The notes under the pieces: generated by a model
Databases searched by the model: none
Told to the model about the DNA's origin: nothing
Seen by the model: the letters and a program-made list of their open reading frames with translations, nothing else
Part shown: positions 9,079 to 17,810 of the stretch, in pieces
Position numbering within the stretch: the first letter of the stretch is position 1
Layout of the letters: each line of letters starts with the position of its first letter
Program-made: the position numbers and the translations under genes
Assembly (NCBI RefSeq): GCF_015686655.1
Contig: NZ_JADPMP010000006.1
Coordinates: 124,001-188,000, forward strand
Direction: 5' to 3'
DNA from: Pontibacter sp. FD36
GTDB taxonomy: Bacteria > Bacteroidota > Bacteroidia > Cytophagales > Hymenobacteraceae
Length of the DNA stretch: 64,000 nt

Positions 9079-10437
9079 CTAGAAAGTAAGGGTAAAGACG
9101 GAACCTGCGCCTTCCTGCGACTCGACCTGAATGGAACCTTTGTGCAGCAGCATGATGTGCTTGGCCAGGCTGAGGCCTATACCTGAGCCATCTTTGTGAG
9201 ACGTGAAGAACGGGATGAAAATGCTTTCCATCAGCTCTTCGGGTATACCTGTTCCATTATCCCGCACCTTGATGTACACCTTGCCATTTTCCAACTCACC
9301 GGCAGTGAGCCATACCTGTGGTTCCGGCACCTCTTTTACAGCACGCGCCGCATTCAGGATCAGGTTGATCAGCACCTGCTCCAGTAGATTCACGTCGCCG
9401 TTCAGGGTCAGGTCAGGAGAGGACACTTGGCAGCTGAGGGCTATACCTTGTTCCTCCAGACGCGGACGCATAAGCGCATCAATGCTATTGAGCAACTCCT
9501 TCACATAAACAGTGGTCAGCAGGATCTGATGCGATTTGTTGAGGTTGCGGTAGAAGTGGGCAAAGCGCAACAGGCCTTCGCTTCGCTTCTTGATGATGGA
9601 GATGCCTTCTTCGGTATCCTGCAGCAGCTCATGGTTTGGCAGAAGCTGTCCCTGTGCTTCCTGCTCTTCGCGCTCCGCCTGCAGGTGCTTGCCCAGCGAG
9701 TCGGCCAGGGAGGCAATGGGTGCTACCGAGTTCATGATCTCGTGGGTCATCACGCGCAGCAGTTTCTGCCAGGCTTCGGTTTCAGTTTCGTCCACGGCAG
9801 AACTCACGTTTTTGATCGCGACGAGTGTAAGGGGGTGCCTTTGCATGGTAAAAGCTGTGGCGGAGAGGAGAAGCTGGGTACTGCCCTGTGGCAGCTTTTG
9901 CTTTAGCAGTTTGTTTTCGCCGGGCTGCAGCTCCAGTATCGCCTCCAGTAGCTGCGGGTAGCGACGCTCCAGGTTATCGAGGCTTTTGAGGTGGGGTATA
10001 CCCAGAATGTTCTTGAAAGCATCGTTCACCCACTCCACCTGGCCCTCTTCATCATAAGCCATGATGCCGGTGTCGATGAGCTGCAGGATGGTCTGCATGT
10101 ACTGAAACTGCGCCTCCTTCTCGATCTCCAGCTGCTTAAAGGTATGGCTGATCTGGTTGAAGGCCTGATGGAGCGGCCGTAGCGAATGATTGGAAGGGTT
10201 CTCGTTGAACTGCTGCGTAAAGTCCCGCTGCCTGACTGCCTGCAGAAACTTAGCCATTTCATAATTGCTTCGGGTCACATAATTGGCTAGTTCCCATACC
10301 TGCGCCAGCATGACCAGAATGCCGGAACCAACCTGCAGCCAGGTGAACTGCACCAGGTATAGCGAGGTCAGCAGCATCATGCCCAGCAGCAGGGTGAACC
10401 GTATCAGCAGGCCAAATTCGAGGCGCTTAAATTTCAT
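9079..10437 (-). CDS. NtrB-like sensor histidine kinase
   Basis: A 452-residue membrane kinase. Two hydrophobic segments at about 8-31 and 33-53, then a linker, a PAS-like domain at about 112-210 (LIDTGIMAYDEEGQVEWVN), the H-box with His232 in VMTHEIMNSVAP, N-box NLILNAARA, and G-boxes in DNGTGIPEEL and GSGIGLSLAKHI. The H-box is of the NtrB/HisKA_3-neighbour type that pairs with sigma-54 activators. Its start overlaps the last 11 nt of the upstream response regulator, so the two are co-translated. There is almost no periplasmic loop between the transmembrane segments, so the signal is likely sensed in the membrane or cytoplasm. Confidence 0.9.
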   Translation of the reverse strand: MKFKRLEFGLLIRFTLLLGMMLLTSLYLVQFTWLQVGSGILVMLAQVWELANYVTRSNYEMAKFLQAVRQRDFTQQFNENPSNHSLRPLHQAFNQISHTFKQLEIEKEAQFQYMQTILQLIDTGIMAYDEEGQVEWVNDAFKNILGIPHLKSLDNLERRYPQLLEAILELQPGENKLLKQKLPQGSTQLLLSATAFTMQRHPLTLVAIKNVSSAVDETETEAWQKLLRVMTHEIMNSVAPIASLADSLGKHLQAEREEQEAQGQLLPNHELLQDTEEGISIIKKRSEGLLRFAHFYRNLNKSHQILLTTVYVKELLNSIDALMRPRLEEQGIALSCQVSSPDLTLNGDVNLLEQVLINLILNAARAVKEVPEPQVWLTAGELENGKVYIKVRDNGTGIPEELMESIFIPFFTSHKDGSGIGLSLAKHIMLLHKGSIQVESQEGAGSVFTLTF

Positions 10438-11803
10438 GCTTGTTCAGGCGGCGGTAAAGCGCAGTACGGGTAAGGCCGAGTTCCTTGGCTGATTTAGAGA
10501 TATTGCCTTTGTTCTTCTCAATCACGCGTCGGATCGTTTCCCGCTCGATCTCGCTGAGCGGCAACTGCTGATCAAACACCAGCGCACCGGCAGGTATGGT
10601 TTGTGGTGTATCAAACTCCATGGCCGAGAAGCTGAAGTCCTGCGGTTGCAGCACATTGCCCTCGGCCATGATGATGGCCCGCTCCACAGCGTGTTGCAGT
10701 TCACGGATGTTGCCCGGCCAGGCGTGCTGTCGTAGTTTCTTGAGCGTGGCAGAATCAAACACAGGTATAGCCTTGTGATTTTTAGGCGCGTAGTAGGCGG
10801 CAAAGTGCTGCGCCAGCAGTTCCACATCGGCGCCGCGTTCACGTAGTGGCGGCAGTAGGATCTCGACCGTGTTAATGCGGTAGATCAAGTCTTTGCGAAA
10901 CTGGTTCTGGGCCGCCAACTGGTAAATGGGTGCATTGGTCGCTGTGATCAGTCGGATATCGACAGGTATTGGCTGGTTAGAACCCAACGGTGTTACCTGC
11001 CTGTTCTGCAACACGGTAAGCAATTTGGCCTGCATCGGCAGCGAAATGTTACCGATCTCATCCAGAAACAGCGTGCCGCCGTTGGCAGCCTCAAAGCGGC
11101 CGATCCGGTCTTCTTTAGCATCGGTGAAGGCTCCTTTCTTATACCCGAACAGTTCACTCTCAAACAGTGAATCGGTCAGGGCACCCACATCTACACTCAC
11201 GAAAGGCTTGTCGGCCCGAAAGGACTTCTGGTGCAGGGCCTGTGCTACCAGCTCTTTGCCGGTACCGTTTTCGCCCAGTATCAATACATTGGCTTCTGTA
11301 GGCGCTATCTTGTCAATCTTATACAGCACCTCCCGGATGGCGTCCGACTCGCCTAGTATAGAGGTAGCACTATCTGTTTTACGCTTCGAAGGCTGACCTT
11401 TCTGTTTCAGCTGCTTGGCCTCCAGGGCGTGGTGCAGCGTCTCGAGCAGTTTATCGTTATGCCAGGGCTTTACAATAAAATCATAGGCGCCTTCTTTGAG
11501 GGAGCGCACCGCCAGTTCTACATCGCCATAGGCCGTGATCAGAATCACAGTCGCATTCGGGTCTTGCTGCAATATCTGGCGCAGCCAGTAGATGCCCTCG
11601 TTGCCGGTATGCAGGGCGCTTTTGAAGTTCATGTCCAGGAAGATGACATTGAAACGCTCTTTATCCAGCAGCTTCACCAGGTTCTCCGGGTTCTTCTCGG
11701 TCACCACTTCCTTCACTTCGGTCTTTAAAAGCATTTTCATGGCGAAGAGCACATCTGCCTCATCGTCGACGACCAATACCCGTCCGTTTTTAACTGCAGC
11801 CAT
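10427..11803 (-). CDS. Sigma-54-dependent response regulator (NtrC/AtoC family)
   Basis: 458 residues with three domains. Receiver (about 7-125) with phospho-acceptor D57 in FLDMNF; AAA+ domain with Walker A GENGTGKE at 177-184, T-loop GAFTDA at 224-229 and GGTLFLDEIG; C-terminal Fis-type helix-turn-helix (about 415-458, NISKSAKELGLTRTALYRR). The T-loop has Asp in place of the second Gly of the canonical GAFTGA. It should activate sigma-54 promoters after phosphorylation by the overlapping kinase. The gene is divergent from an FtsX permease operon, and the shared intergenic region holds the paired boxes described below, which are its most likely target. Confidence 0.93.
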   Translation of the reverse strand: MAAVKNGRVLVVDDEADVLFAMKMLLKTEVKEVVTEKNPENLVKLLDKERFNVIFLDMNFKSALHTGNEGIYWLRQILQQDPNATVILITAYGDVELAVRSLKEGAYDFIVKPWHNDKLLETLHHALEAKQLKQKGQPSKRKTDSATSILGESDAIREVLYKIDKIAPTEANVLILGENGTGKELVAQALHQKSFRADKPFVSVDVGALTDSLFESELFGYKKGAFTDAKEDRIGRFEAANGGTLFLDEIGNISLPMQAKLLTVLQNRQVTPLGSNQPIPVDIRLITATNAPIYQLAAQNQFRKDLIYRINTVEILLPPLRERGADVELLAQHFAAYYAPKNHKAIPVFDSATLKKLRQHAWPGNIRELQHAVERAIIMAEGNVLQPQDFSFSAMEFDTPQTIPAGALVFDQQLPLSEIERETIRRVIEKNKGNISKSAKELGLTRTALYRRLNKHEI

Positions 11804-11890
11804 ATGCGAAAGTTAAATTTCAATTCGAAGATAATTAGTATTTCGCAATTTTACCTTAGGTAAAATCAATTTTTTGTGTCCTGCATGATG

Positions 11891-11941
11891 TGTTGCGAAA
11901 GCGCACAGGTGTATCATTGGAAAGTGTATCGGAAGCGGACA
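11891..11941 (+). promoter_or_regulatory. 51-bp activator array A (TGTnnCGnAAGCGnACA boxes)
   Basis: Two imperfect palindromic 17-mers, TGTTGCGAAAGCGCACA (11891-11907) and TGTATCGGAAGCGGACA (11925-11941), start 34 bp apart. A degenerate copy beginning TGTATC sits between them at 11910. The same layout recurs at 17564-17614 with 38 of 51 identical positions by hand alignment. The array lies 54 bp upstream of a -24-like TGGCA, the spacing expected of an enhancer for a sigma-54 activator. The likely binder is the adjacent divergent NtrC-type regulator (inference). Confidence 0.72.
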
Positions 11942-11994
11942 CCCTGTTGCTGATGTTTCTGTGTATTTAGCTTAAAATCAATAGTTTGTGATTA

Positions 11995-12010
11995 TGGCAT
12001 TTTTATTTCT
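11995..12010 (+). promoter_or_regulatory. Sigma-54-like promoter for the FtsX permease operon
   Basis: TGGCATTTTTATTTCT fits the sigma-54 layout TGGCAC-N5-TTGCW except T for C after TGGCA and TTTCT at the -12 element. The same TTTCT variant appears in the matching promoter at 17667. On its own it is a weak match; the conserved distance to the upstream box array raises confidence. Confidence 0.5.
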
Positions 12011-12091
12011 TACTTATTTAAGGATACACCACGGAAATATATGCTGCTTGGTATTCTGAAGAAAGAACTTGACGAGATAATAGGAAAAACT

Positions 12092-14449
12092 ATGCTGAAG
12101 AACTATCTCAAAATGGCTTACCGCAACCTGCTGCGGCACAAAGGTTTCTCCCTGATCAATGTCTCAGGACTTGCCCTGGGTATGACCTGTAGCATCCTGA
12201 TCCTGCTGTGGGTGAAGGATGAGTTAAGTTTTGACCGTTTTCATACCAATGTGGATCAGCTATACCGGGTGATGGGCAGGCAGCATTACCCTGGCTCCGA
12301 TGACCTGACGACCGAGTCCGGGCCGGGCAGGTTAGGGCCGGCCATGCAGCAGGAATTACCGGAGGTACAGCATGCCGTTCGCGTGACCTGGGATCAGGAA
12401 AACCTGTTCAGCTATGAAGAGAAGGCAATAAAGGGAAAAGGCTACTATGCCGACTCCACCTTCTTTCAGGTATTCTCTTTCCCGCTGCTGCACGGTGACG
12501 CAGCACAAGTACTCATGCAACCCAAGTCAGTAGTCATCAGCGATAGCCTGGCCCGAAAATTATTCGGAACCACCGAGGTGGTTGGCAACATGGTGAAGCT
12601 GAATAATGTCGAAAGCTATACTATATCGGGCGTGATGCACGCAGTGCCGAAAAACTCTTCCCTTCAGTTTGACTATATCATGCCCTTTGTGGATTACGAA
12701 GCGCAACATAGTTGGATTAATGAATGGGGCAACTACTCCATACGGACCTATGTGCAGCTACAGCCTGGGGTTGATGTCGAAGCTTTCAACGACAAGATTA
12801 AGCTCTTCCTGAAACAGGGCGATAAAGGCACCCGTGATACAGACTTGTTTGCACAGCCTGTAAAAGATATTCGCCTGTACTCCGACTTCCGGAAAGGGAA
12901 AACAGAGAGCGGGGTGATCATGTATGTCAGGCTCTTCTCGGTAGTGGCTGTTTTCCTGCTGTTGATTGCCTGCATCAATTTTATGAACCTGGCCACGGCA
13001 CGGTCTGCCAAGCGGGCTAAGGAGGTTGGTGTTCGCAAAGCTATCGGCGCCAGCAAAGGCTCACTGGTGCGACAGTTTATGATCGAATCTGTGCTGATCG
13101 CTTTTCTGGCGCTATTTATTGCCGCCAACCTGACAGGCATGCTGGTACCGGCTTTTAATGAAATCACAGGAAAGGCTGTAGTTTTTGATCTGACCGACCC
13201 TGAAATTATCCTCCTGCTCATAGGAGTTGCTTTGTTCACCGGCATTGTGTCGGGCAGCTATCCGGCCTTCTTCCTATCCTCCTTCGATCCGGTGGTGGTA
13301 CTCAAAGGCACGGTGAAGCTCAACGATCGTGTTACCCTCTTCCGCAAAGGGCTGGTGGTGTTTCAGTTCATGCTGTCGGCATTGCTGATCGTGTGTACGC
13401 TGGTCGTATACCTGCAACTGCATTTCATTCGCACCAAAGACATCGGTTTACAGCGCGAAAACGTGGTGCTCATACCTATAGAAGGACAGATAAGAGACCG
13501 CCTCGAAATTATAAAACAAGACATGCTGAAGATAAATGGTGTTTCGGCAGTAGCGGCATCAGACCAAAACCCACTGAGGATGGGCTCTAACACAGGCGAT
13601 GTGGAGTGGAAGGGGAAGGAGCCCGGAGCAGATGTGCTGATAGATTTTTTGCACGTGGACTACGGCTTAATTGAGGCCATGGGCATGAGACTTAAGGAAG
13701 GAAGAACCTTCTCAAAAGACTTTGGAGCAGACACTGCCAACTATGTCATAAACGAAGAGGCGGTCCGGCTGATGCAGATGAGTGAGCCAGTGGGCCAGTG
13801 GCTTAAGTTGTGGGGTGTGGAAGGACGCATAATTGGCGTAATCGAGAATTTCCAATCAAGGAGAATGCAGGTTGGAGCTGCTCCTCTAATCATCAAGCTT
13901 GATCCGGATAACGTCAGCTACCTGTATGCCAGGGTAGAGCCCGGAAACACATCAAGTGCGCTTACCGGCATCGAAGGAGTGCTGCAAAAGTATAATCCGG
14001 CTTTCCCTTTTGAGTATCACTTCCTGGATGATGTTTTTGAACGCATATACAAGAGTGAGGTCATCATCGCAAAGCTGACCAATTATTTTGCAGGTATAGC
14101 CATCGTCATTTCCTGCCTCGGTCTGTTTGGACTGGCGCTGTTTACAGCTGAGCAGCGAAAAAAAGAGATCGGTGTGCGCAAGGTGCTGGGGGCTTCGGTA
14201 TCAGGCATCGTGTTCATGCTCAGCAAAGACTTCCTGAAGCTGGTACTTATCGCCAATGTAATCGCGCTGCCTTTGAGTTGGTACATGATGAACTCCTGGC
14301 TCAGCGATTATGCCCACCGCACGGAGCTTAGCTGGTGGATCTTTGCATTAGCCTTCGCTGCCACCATCATCATCGCCATGCTTACACTCAGCTTCCATGC
14401 CATCAAAACAGCTATGGCCGACCCGATCGGTTCGCTGCGGACGGAGTAG
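12092..14449 (+). CDS. FtsX/MacB-like ABC transporter permease
   Basis: About 785 residues from the ATG at 12092 (MLKNYLKMAYRNLLRHK, the usual start for this family); an in-frame ATG at 12041 would add 17 residues and lies only about 20 bp from the predicted transcription start. The layout is TM helix, MacB-type periplasmic domain, three TM helices (FtsX core with ARSAKRAKEVGVRKAIGAS), second periplasmic domain, and a final FtsX core (EQRKKEIGVRKVLGAS). No ATPase gene adjoins it, which is usual for these duplicated permeases in Bacteroidota. Such proteins move or sense envelope substrates, often linked to antimicrobial or envelope stress. It leads an operon with the S41 protease 41 bp downstream. 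Confidence 0.88.
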   Translation: MLKNYLKMAYRNLLRHKGFSLINVSGLALGMTCSILILLWVKDELSFDRFHTNVDQLYRVMGRQHYPGSDDLTTESGPGRLGPAMQQELPEVQHAVRVTWDQENLFSYEEKAIKGKGYYADSTFFQVFSFPLLHGDAAQVLMQPKSVVISDSLARKLFGTTEVVGNMVKLNNVESYTISGVMHAVPKNSSLQFDYIMPFVDYEAQHSWINEWGNYSIRTYVQLQPGVDVEAFNDKIKLFLKQGDKGTRDTDLFAQPVKDIRLYSDFRKGKTESGVIMYVRLFSVVAVFLLLIACINFMNLATARSAKRAKEVGVRKAIGASKGSLVRQFMIESVLIAFLALFIAANLTGMLVPAFNEITGKAVVFDLTDPEIILLLIGVALFTGIVSGSYPAFFLSSFDPVVVLKGTVKLNDRVTLFRKGLVVFQFMLSALLIVCTLVVYLQLHFIRTKDIGLQRENVVLIPIEGQIRDRLEIIKQDMLKINGVSAVAASDQNPLRMGSNTGDVEWKGKEPGADVLIDFLHVDYGLIEAMGMRLKEGRTFSKDFGADTANYVINEEAVRLMQMSEPVGQWLKLWGVEGRIIGVIENFQSRRMQVGAAPLIIKLDPDNVSYLYARVEPGNTSSALTGIEGVLQKYNPAFPFEYHFLDDVFERIYKSEVIIAKLTNYFAGIAIVISCLGLFGLALFTAEQRKKEIGVRKVLGASVSGIVFMLSKDFLKLVLIANVIALPLSWYMMNSWLSDYAHRTELSWWIFALAFAATIIIAMLTLSFHAIKTAMADPIGSLRTE

Positions 14450-14490
14450 GTCATTAAAGTAAAATCAAGCCAAAAGTATAAAATAACCCT

Positions 14491-15876
14491 ATGAAAAAGT
14501 GCCTCCTATTGTTGGTGTTGCTGACAAGTTTTGTCGCGAAAGCTCAGGTTCCTAACACGCTGTCTGCTACTGATAAAGTATACGGGCTGTCGAAGTTCTG
14601 GCAGGAAGCAAACTATAACTTCGTATACCTGGATAAGGTGGATCGGACCAAGTGGGACAATGCCTACCGCGAAGCGATTACCAAAGTACAAAACACCAAT
14701 AACGATTACGAGTACTACCGTGAGCTGCAGAAGTTCTGTGCTCTGCTCAACGACGGTCACACCAACATCTATTTCCCGAAAAGTGTAGATACCCTGCTAT
14801 ACAACGACATGTTTGGCAAGTACAGGATCTTCCTGAGCAACATCGATAACAAAGCCATCGTCACGAGGACCAACCTCAGCATAAAAGATGAGGTGCCGGT
14901 AGGCAGTGAGATAATTGAGGTAAACGGACAGCCGACAGCGGAATATCTGAAGCAGCATGTGTTGCCTTATATTTCCTCGTCTACGGATTATGTGCTGATG
15001 GATTGGGCTGTTAGTAATATGCTGAAAGGCCTGAAAGGGGAAAAGTATGACATCACCTACAGAACCCCGAAAGGTAAGGTGAGGGCATTGACACTCACGC
15101 ATGCTAAAACAGCCGAGAAGGAAGTATTCCCTTCCGTTGAAAAGCGGGAACTGCTGACCCTGAAGTGGTACCGGGACCAGACTGCTTATCTGGCCCTGAA
15201 TGGCTTCCATGATCCGAAGATAAATGAGCTGTTCCTGGAGAAGCTGCCTGAGCTGCGCAAAGCGAAAGCCCTGATAATAGACCTGCGCTCCAACGGTGGC
15301 GGTTCTACATCCATAGGCCGTGAGATTCTCGATTACCTGAGCCCCGATACGCTGCTGTTCGGTTCGAAAAACTCCACGCGCCAGCACCTGGCCAGCTTTA
15401 AGGCATGGGGTGCATTTACAGCTCCAAAAGATACAGTTAATAATGCCTGGGCTGTTAAATCGTTGAACGCTTTCCAGGACAGGTTGATGCATGAGTTTGA
15501 CTATAGTCCGGCCCAGAATAAAGTAAAACAGAGCGAGAAGGTAATTGTGCCCACCGCTATACTCATCGGGCACAATACAGCTTCTGCCGCCGAAGATTTT
15601 CTAATCTACGCTGATAACCAGAAGCACATGACCAAAATTGGTGAGAACTCCTTTGGAAGCACTGGCCAGCCTTTTATGTTCGAGCTGCCTGGGGGAGGAG
15701 GTGCCAGGATCTGTACGAAGAAAGACACATACCCGGACGGCCGTGAGTTTGTAGGCTATGGCGTAAAACCTGACATAGAAGTAAAGAGGACGCTGCAGGA
15801 TTACATCCAGAAGAAAGATCCGGTGCTGGAGCGTGCCCTGAAACACCTGAAAAGTCAAAAACTAGCCGCTAAGTAA
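14491..15876 (+). CDS. S41 family periplasmic peptidase
   Basis: 461 residues with a signal peptide ending at about residue 18 (SFVAKAQ). The C-terminal S41 core shows LIIDLRSNGGGST (about 266-278) and the nucleophile region NTASAAEDF with Ser365. The residue 25 positions later, lysine in CtpA/Tsp-type enzymes, is Ser390 in FGSTG, so this belongs to the S41B/tricorn-core-like branch rather than the Ser-Lys dyad group. No PDZ domain is obvious. Second gene of the FtsX operon; 25 bp separate it from the DUF4932 gene. Substrate unknown. Confidence 0.85.
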   Translation: MKKCLLLLVLLTSFVAKAQVPNTLSATDKVYGLSKFWQEANYNFVYLDKVDRTKWDNAYREAITKVQNTNNDYEYYRELQKFCALLNDGHTNIYFPKSVDTLLYNDMFGKYRIFLSNIDNKAIVTRTNLSIKDEVPVGSEIIEVNGQPTAEYLKQHVLPYISSSTDYVLMDWAVSNMLKGLKGEKYDITYRTPKGKVRALTLTHAKTAEKEVFPSVEKRELLTLKWYRDQTAYLALNGFHDPKINELFLEKLPELRKAKALIIDLRSNGGGSTSIGREILDYLSPDTLLFGSKNSTRQHLASFKAWGAFTAPKDTVNNAWAVKSLNAFQDRLMHEFDYSPAQNKVKQSEKVIVPTAILIGHNTASAAEDFLIYADNQKHMTKIGENSFGSTGQPFMFELPGGGGARICTKKDTYPDGREFVGYGVKPDIEVKRTLQDYIQKKDPVLERALKHLKSQKLAAK

Positions 15877-15901
15877 ACCCTAAATCCCAAAATAAAACTT
15901 A

Positions 15902-17314
15902 ATGAAAAGCTTACCAAAGTACGCGCTGGCCCTGATGCTGGCTGCAGGGACATCCGTGTCTTATGCCCAGAAAGTAAAAGAGCTGCCAAGTATAAAATCG
16001 AATGTAGAGACCATCACCTATGTGCTGAATGGTACCGAAAGGCACACTGACTGGAAAATATCACCGGAGCAGAAGCCAGACCGACTGCCCGTAGAGTGCA
16101 AGCAAAAAGAGACTAAAGTAACCTTTGTGACAGACGTCGATTCGATCACTTTTAATGTAAAAGTTGGCGACACCATACAGTTTTATGTGCTGCAAAAAGG
16201 AAAGGAAAAAGCGCTGACTGAGATTGTGGGCCTGCCGAAGAATGTGAACTTCACGAAGAAATACATTCGTGAGCACCAGGGCAAATTTAGCGTCGAAGTG
16301 CCGGAAGTGCACGAATTGGCGAACATCCTGGTGGCAATCTCTAACATAGGGCAGCAGGACTCCAACATGGTGGATATGACTACACCTTACCACAAGGAAG
16401 TGATGGCGCATTTTGCACCTTACAAGAACCACCCGATCATGGATGAGGTGAACCGGCATATCACCAAAGTGTTCGACAACGAGAGCTACTGGTACTACTA
16501 TGCTATGAAAATGAACGCCTGCGCCTATGTATTCGATAAGAAAGGAAACATCAAAAATGAAGGGATCATCCGGAAAATGGGCTTTAGTAACCAGGACGAT
16601 CCTATTAGCGCCAATCTTACCCTTATAGAAGACTTCGCCAAAAAATCGAACTTCCGGGAGTTTTACAAGCAGCACCAGCCATACTACAACGAGCTTATGC
16701 AAACGTACCGCACCCAAAACCCGATCGTGCAGCAGCAGGAGTGGCTGGAAAAAATGTTCGGGTTTAAGTATGGTAATTACCGGGTTACTTTCTCGCCGTT
16801 GGTAGGTGGCGCTCACTCCACTATGGGTTTTGAAGATAATGGCTTTAACCAGACGGTCATGTTTGTGAAGAGGGCAGACCTAAATCCGAAGTATAACGAA
16901 AAGGTAAACGAGATGCGAAACACGCGTGTGGTATTCACAGAAATCGATCACAACTTCGTAAACCCAACATCCGATAAGTATACGAAGCAGATAAACGAGA
17001 TCTTTGCAGACAGAGGAAAATGGGTAGCGGAAATGAATGGTACCAGCGCCTACAGCTCGCCTTATAACGTGTTCAACGAGTACATGACCTGGGGCATCTA
17101 TTCGCTTTATTGCCTGGACAAGTTCTCAGCTGAAGACAACGCCACTTTTATACCTATAATGGAACGCCAGATGGAGCAAAGAAGAGGCTTTATCCGATTC
17201 GGAGACTTTAACCAGAAACTGATCTCGCTCTACAAGGAAAATCCACAGATAAGCATAGACGAACTATACACTACCATGCTGGACTGGAGCAAAGACGTGC
17301 AAGCAAAACTTTAA
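15902..17314 (+). CDS. DUF4932-type secreted protein
   Basis: 470 residues, signal peptide to about residue 22 (SVSYAQ). Residues about 25-110 form a module also found at 23-109 of the transglutaminase-like protein at 17811; both carry TDxDSIxF, QFYV and ALTE at matching spacing. The rest resembles DUF4932 proteins: a long mostly helical domain with an FTEIDHNFVNP segment (about 340-350), whose EIDH resembles a metal-binding or catalytic motif, and GTSAYSSPYNVFNEYMTWG. Function not established. Third gene of the operon, 25 bp after the S41 gene, which suggests a shared envelope role. Confidence 0.75.
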   Translation: MKSLPKYALALMLAAGTSVSYAQKVKELPSIKSNVETITYVLNGTERHTDWKISPEQKPDRLPVECKQKETKVTFVTDVDSITFNVKVGDTIQFYVLQKGKEKALTEIVGLPKNVNFTKKYIREHQGKFSVEVPEVHELANILVAISNIGQQDSNMVDMTTPYHKEVMAHFAPYKNHPIMDEVNRHITKVFDNESYWYYYAMKMNACAYVFDKKGNIKNEGIIRKMGFSNQDDPISANLTLIEDFAKKSNFREFYKQHQPYYNELMQTYRTQNPIVQQQEWLEKMFGFKYGNYRVTFSPLVGGAHSTMGFEDNGFNQTVMFVKRADLNPKYNEKVNEMRNTRVVFTEIDHNFVNPTSDKYTKQINEIFADRGKWVAEMNGTSAYSSPYNVFNEYMTWGIYSLYCLDKFSAEDNATFIPIMERQMEQRRGFIRFGDFNQKLISLYKENPQISIDELYTTMLDWSKDVQAKL

Positions 17315-17337
17315 CGAGGTAAACTGATTCATCCATA

Positions 17338-17445
17338 ATGGAAAACACCATTGTGTGCTTTATGGCAGCTGCTACGACAATTACAGCCGCATGTGTAGTT
17401 TCCGTTAAAGCAACTGAAATAGTTCCGATCGCATGCTGCTTCTAG
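17338..17445 (+). CDS. Possible 35-residue hydrophobic peptide
   Basis: An ATG 24 bp after the DUF4932 stop opens a frame ending in TAG before the operon terminator. The peptide is apolar and contains four cysteines (VCFMAAATTITAACVV, then IVPIACCF at the end), resembling a single membrane segment. Only position and composition support it; it may be chance. Confidence 0.2.
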   Translation: MENTIVCFMAAATTITAACVVSVKATEIVPIACCF

Positions 17446-17471
17446 GTATACGATGAATCGAGCCAGTAACC

Positions 17472-17507
17472 AGCCCTGCAAGCAACCAGCTTGCAGGGCT
17501 TTTTTTA
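17472..17507 (+). terminator. Terminator of the FtsX - S41 - DUF4932 operon
   Basis: AGCCCTGCAAGC (17472-17483) pairs perfectly with GCTTGCAGGGCT (17489-17500) across a 5-nt loop, followed by seven T. It separates the operon from the second sigma-54-type promoter region. Confidence 0.93.
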
Positions 17508-17563
17508 TGTGAATTGCGACTGTTGGTAGTAGCGATCATACGATGAATTTGCAGGAAACAGGC

Positions 17564-17614
17564 TGTCTCATAAGCGCACAGATGTATCGGATGCAGGTGT
17601 ATCGAAAGCGAACA
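17564..17614 (+). promoter_or_regulatory. 51-bp activator array B (TGTnnCGnAAGCGnACA boxes)
   Basis: TGTCTCATAAGCGCACA (17564-17580) and TGTATCGAAAGCGAACA (17598-17614) start 34 bp apart, with a degenerate TGTATCGGATGCAGGTG at 17583. Offsets of 0, 19 and 34 are identical to array A. It lies 53 bp upstream of TGGCAC of the candidate sigma-54 promoter. Confidence 0.72.
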
Positions 17615-17666
17615 GGTATAAAAATGGGTTCTGTTTAATGTGTTGATTTTCAGTTGATTAACTTTC

Positions 17667-17682
17667 TGGCACTGATCTTTCT
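17667..17682 (+). promoter_or_regulatory. Sigma-54-like promoter of the transglutaminase-like gene
   Basis: TGGCACTGATCTTTCT: a perfect -24 TGGCAC and a -12 of TTTCT in place of TTGCW, with the correct 5-nt spacing. The predicted transcript would have a leader of roughly 115 nt before the ATG at 17811. Confidence 0.6.
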
Positions 17683-17810
17683 AATACGCTTACAACAGGC
17701 TGGCAGTCATGAAGTTGAGACTAGGCTAGCAGGTGAGAAAAAGAAACTACATCAGTTAAAAGCGAAATAAAAAATCATCTATAACACATTATTAAGTGCA
17801 AAATAAACCT

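Noticed and set aside
14797..16816. Minus-strand frames of about 250 codons opposite the S41 and DUF4932 genes
   Set aside because: Shadow frames of strongly supported plus-strand genes with signal peptides and family motifs.
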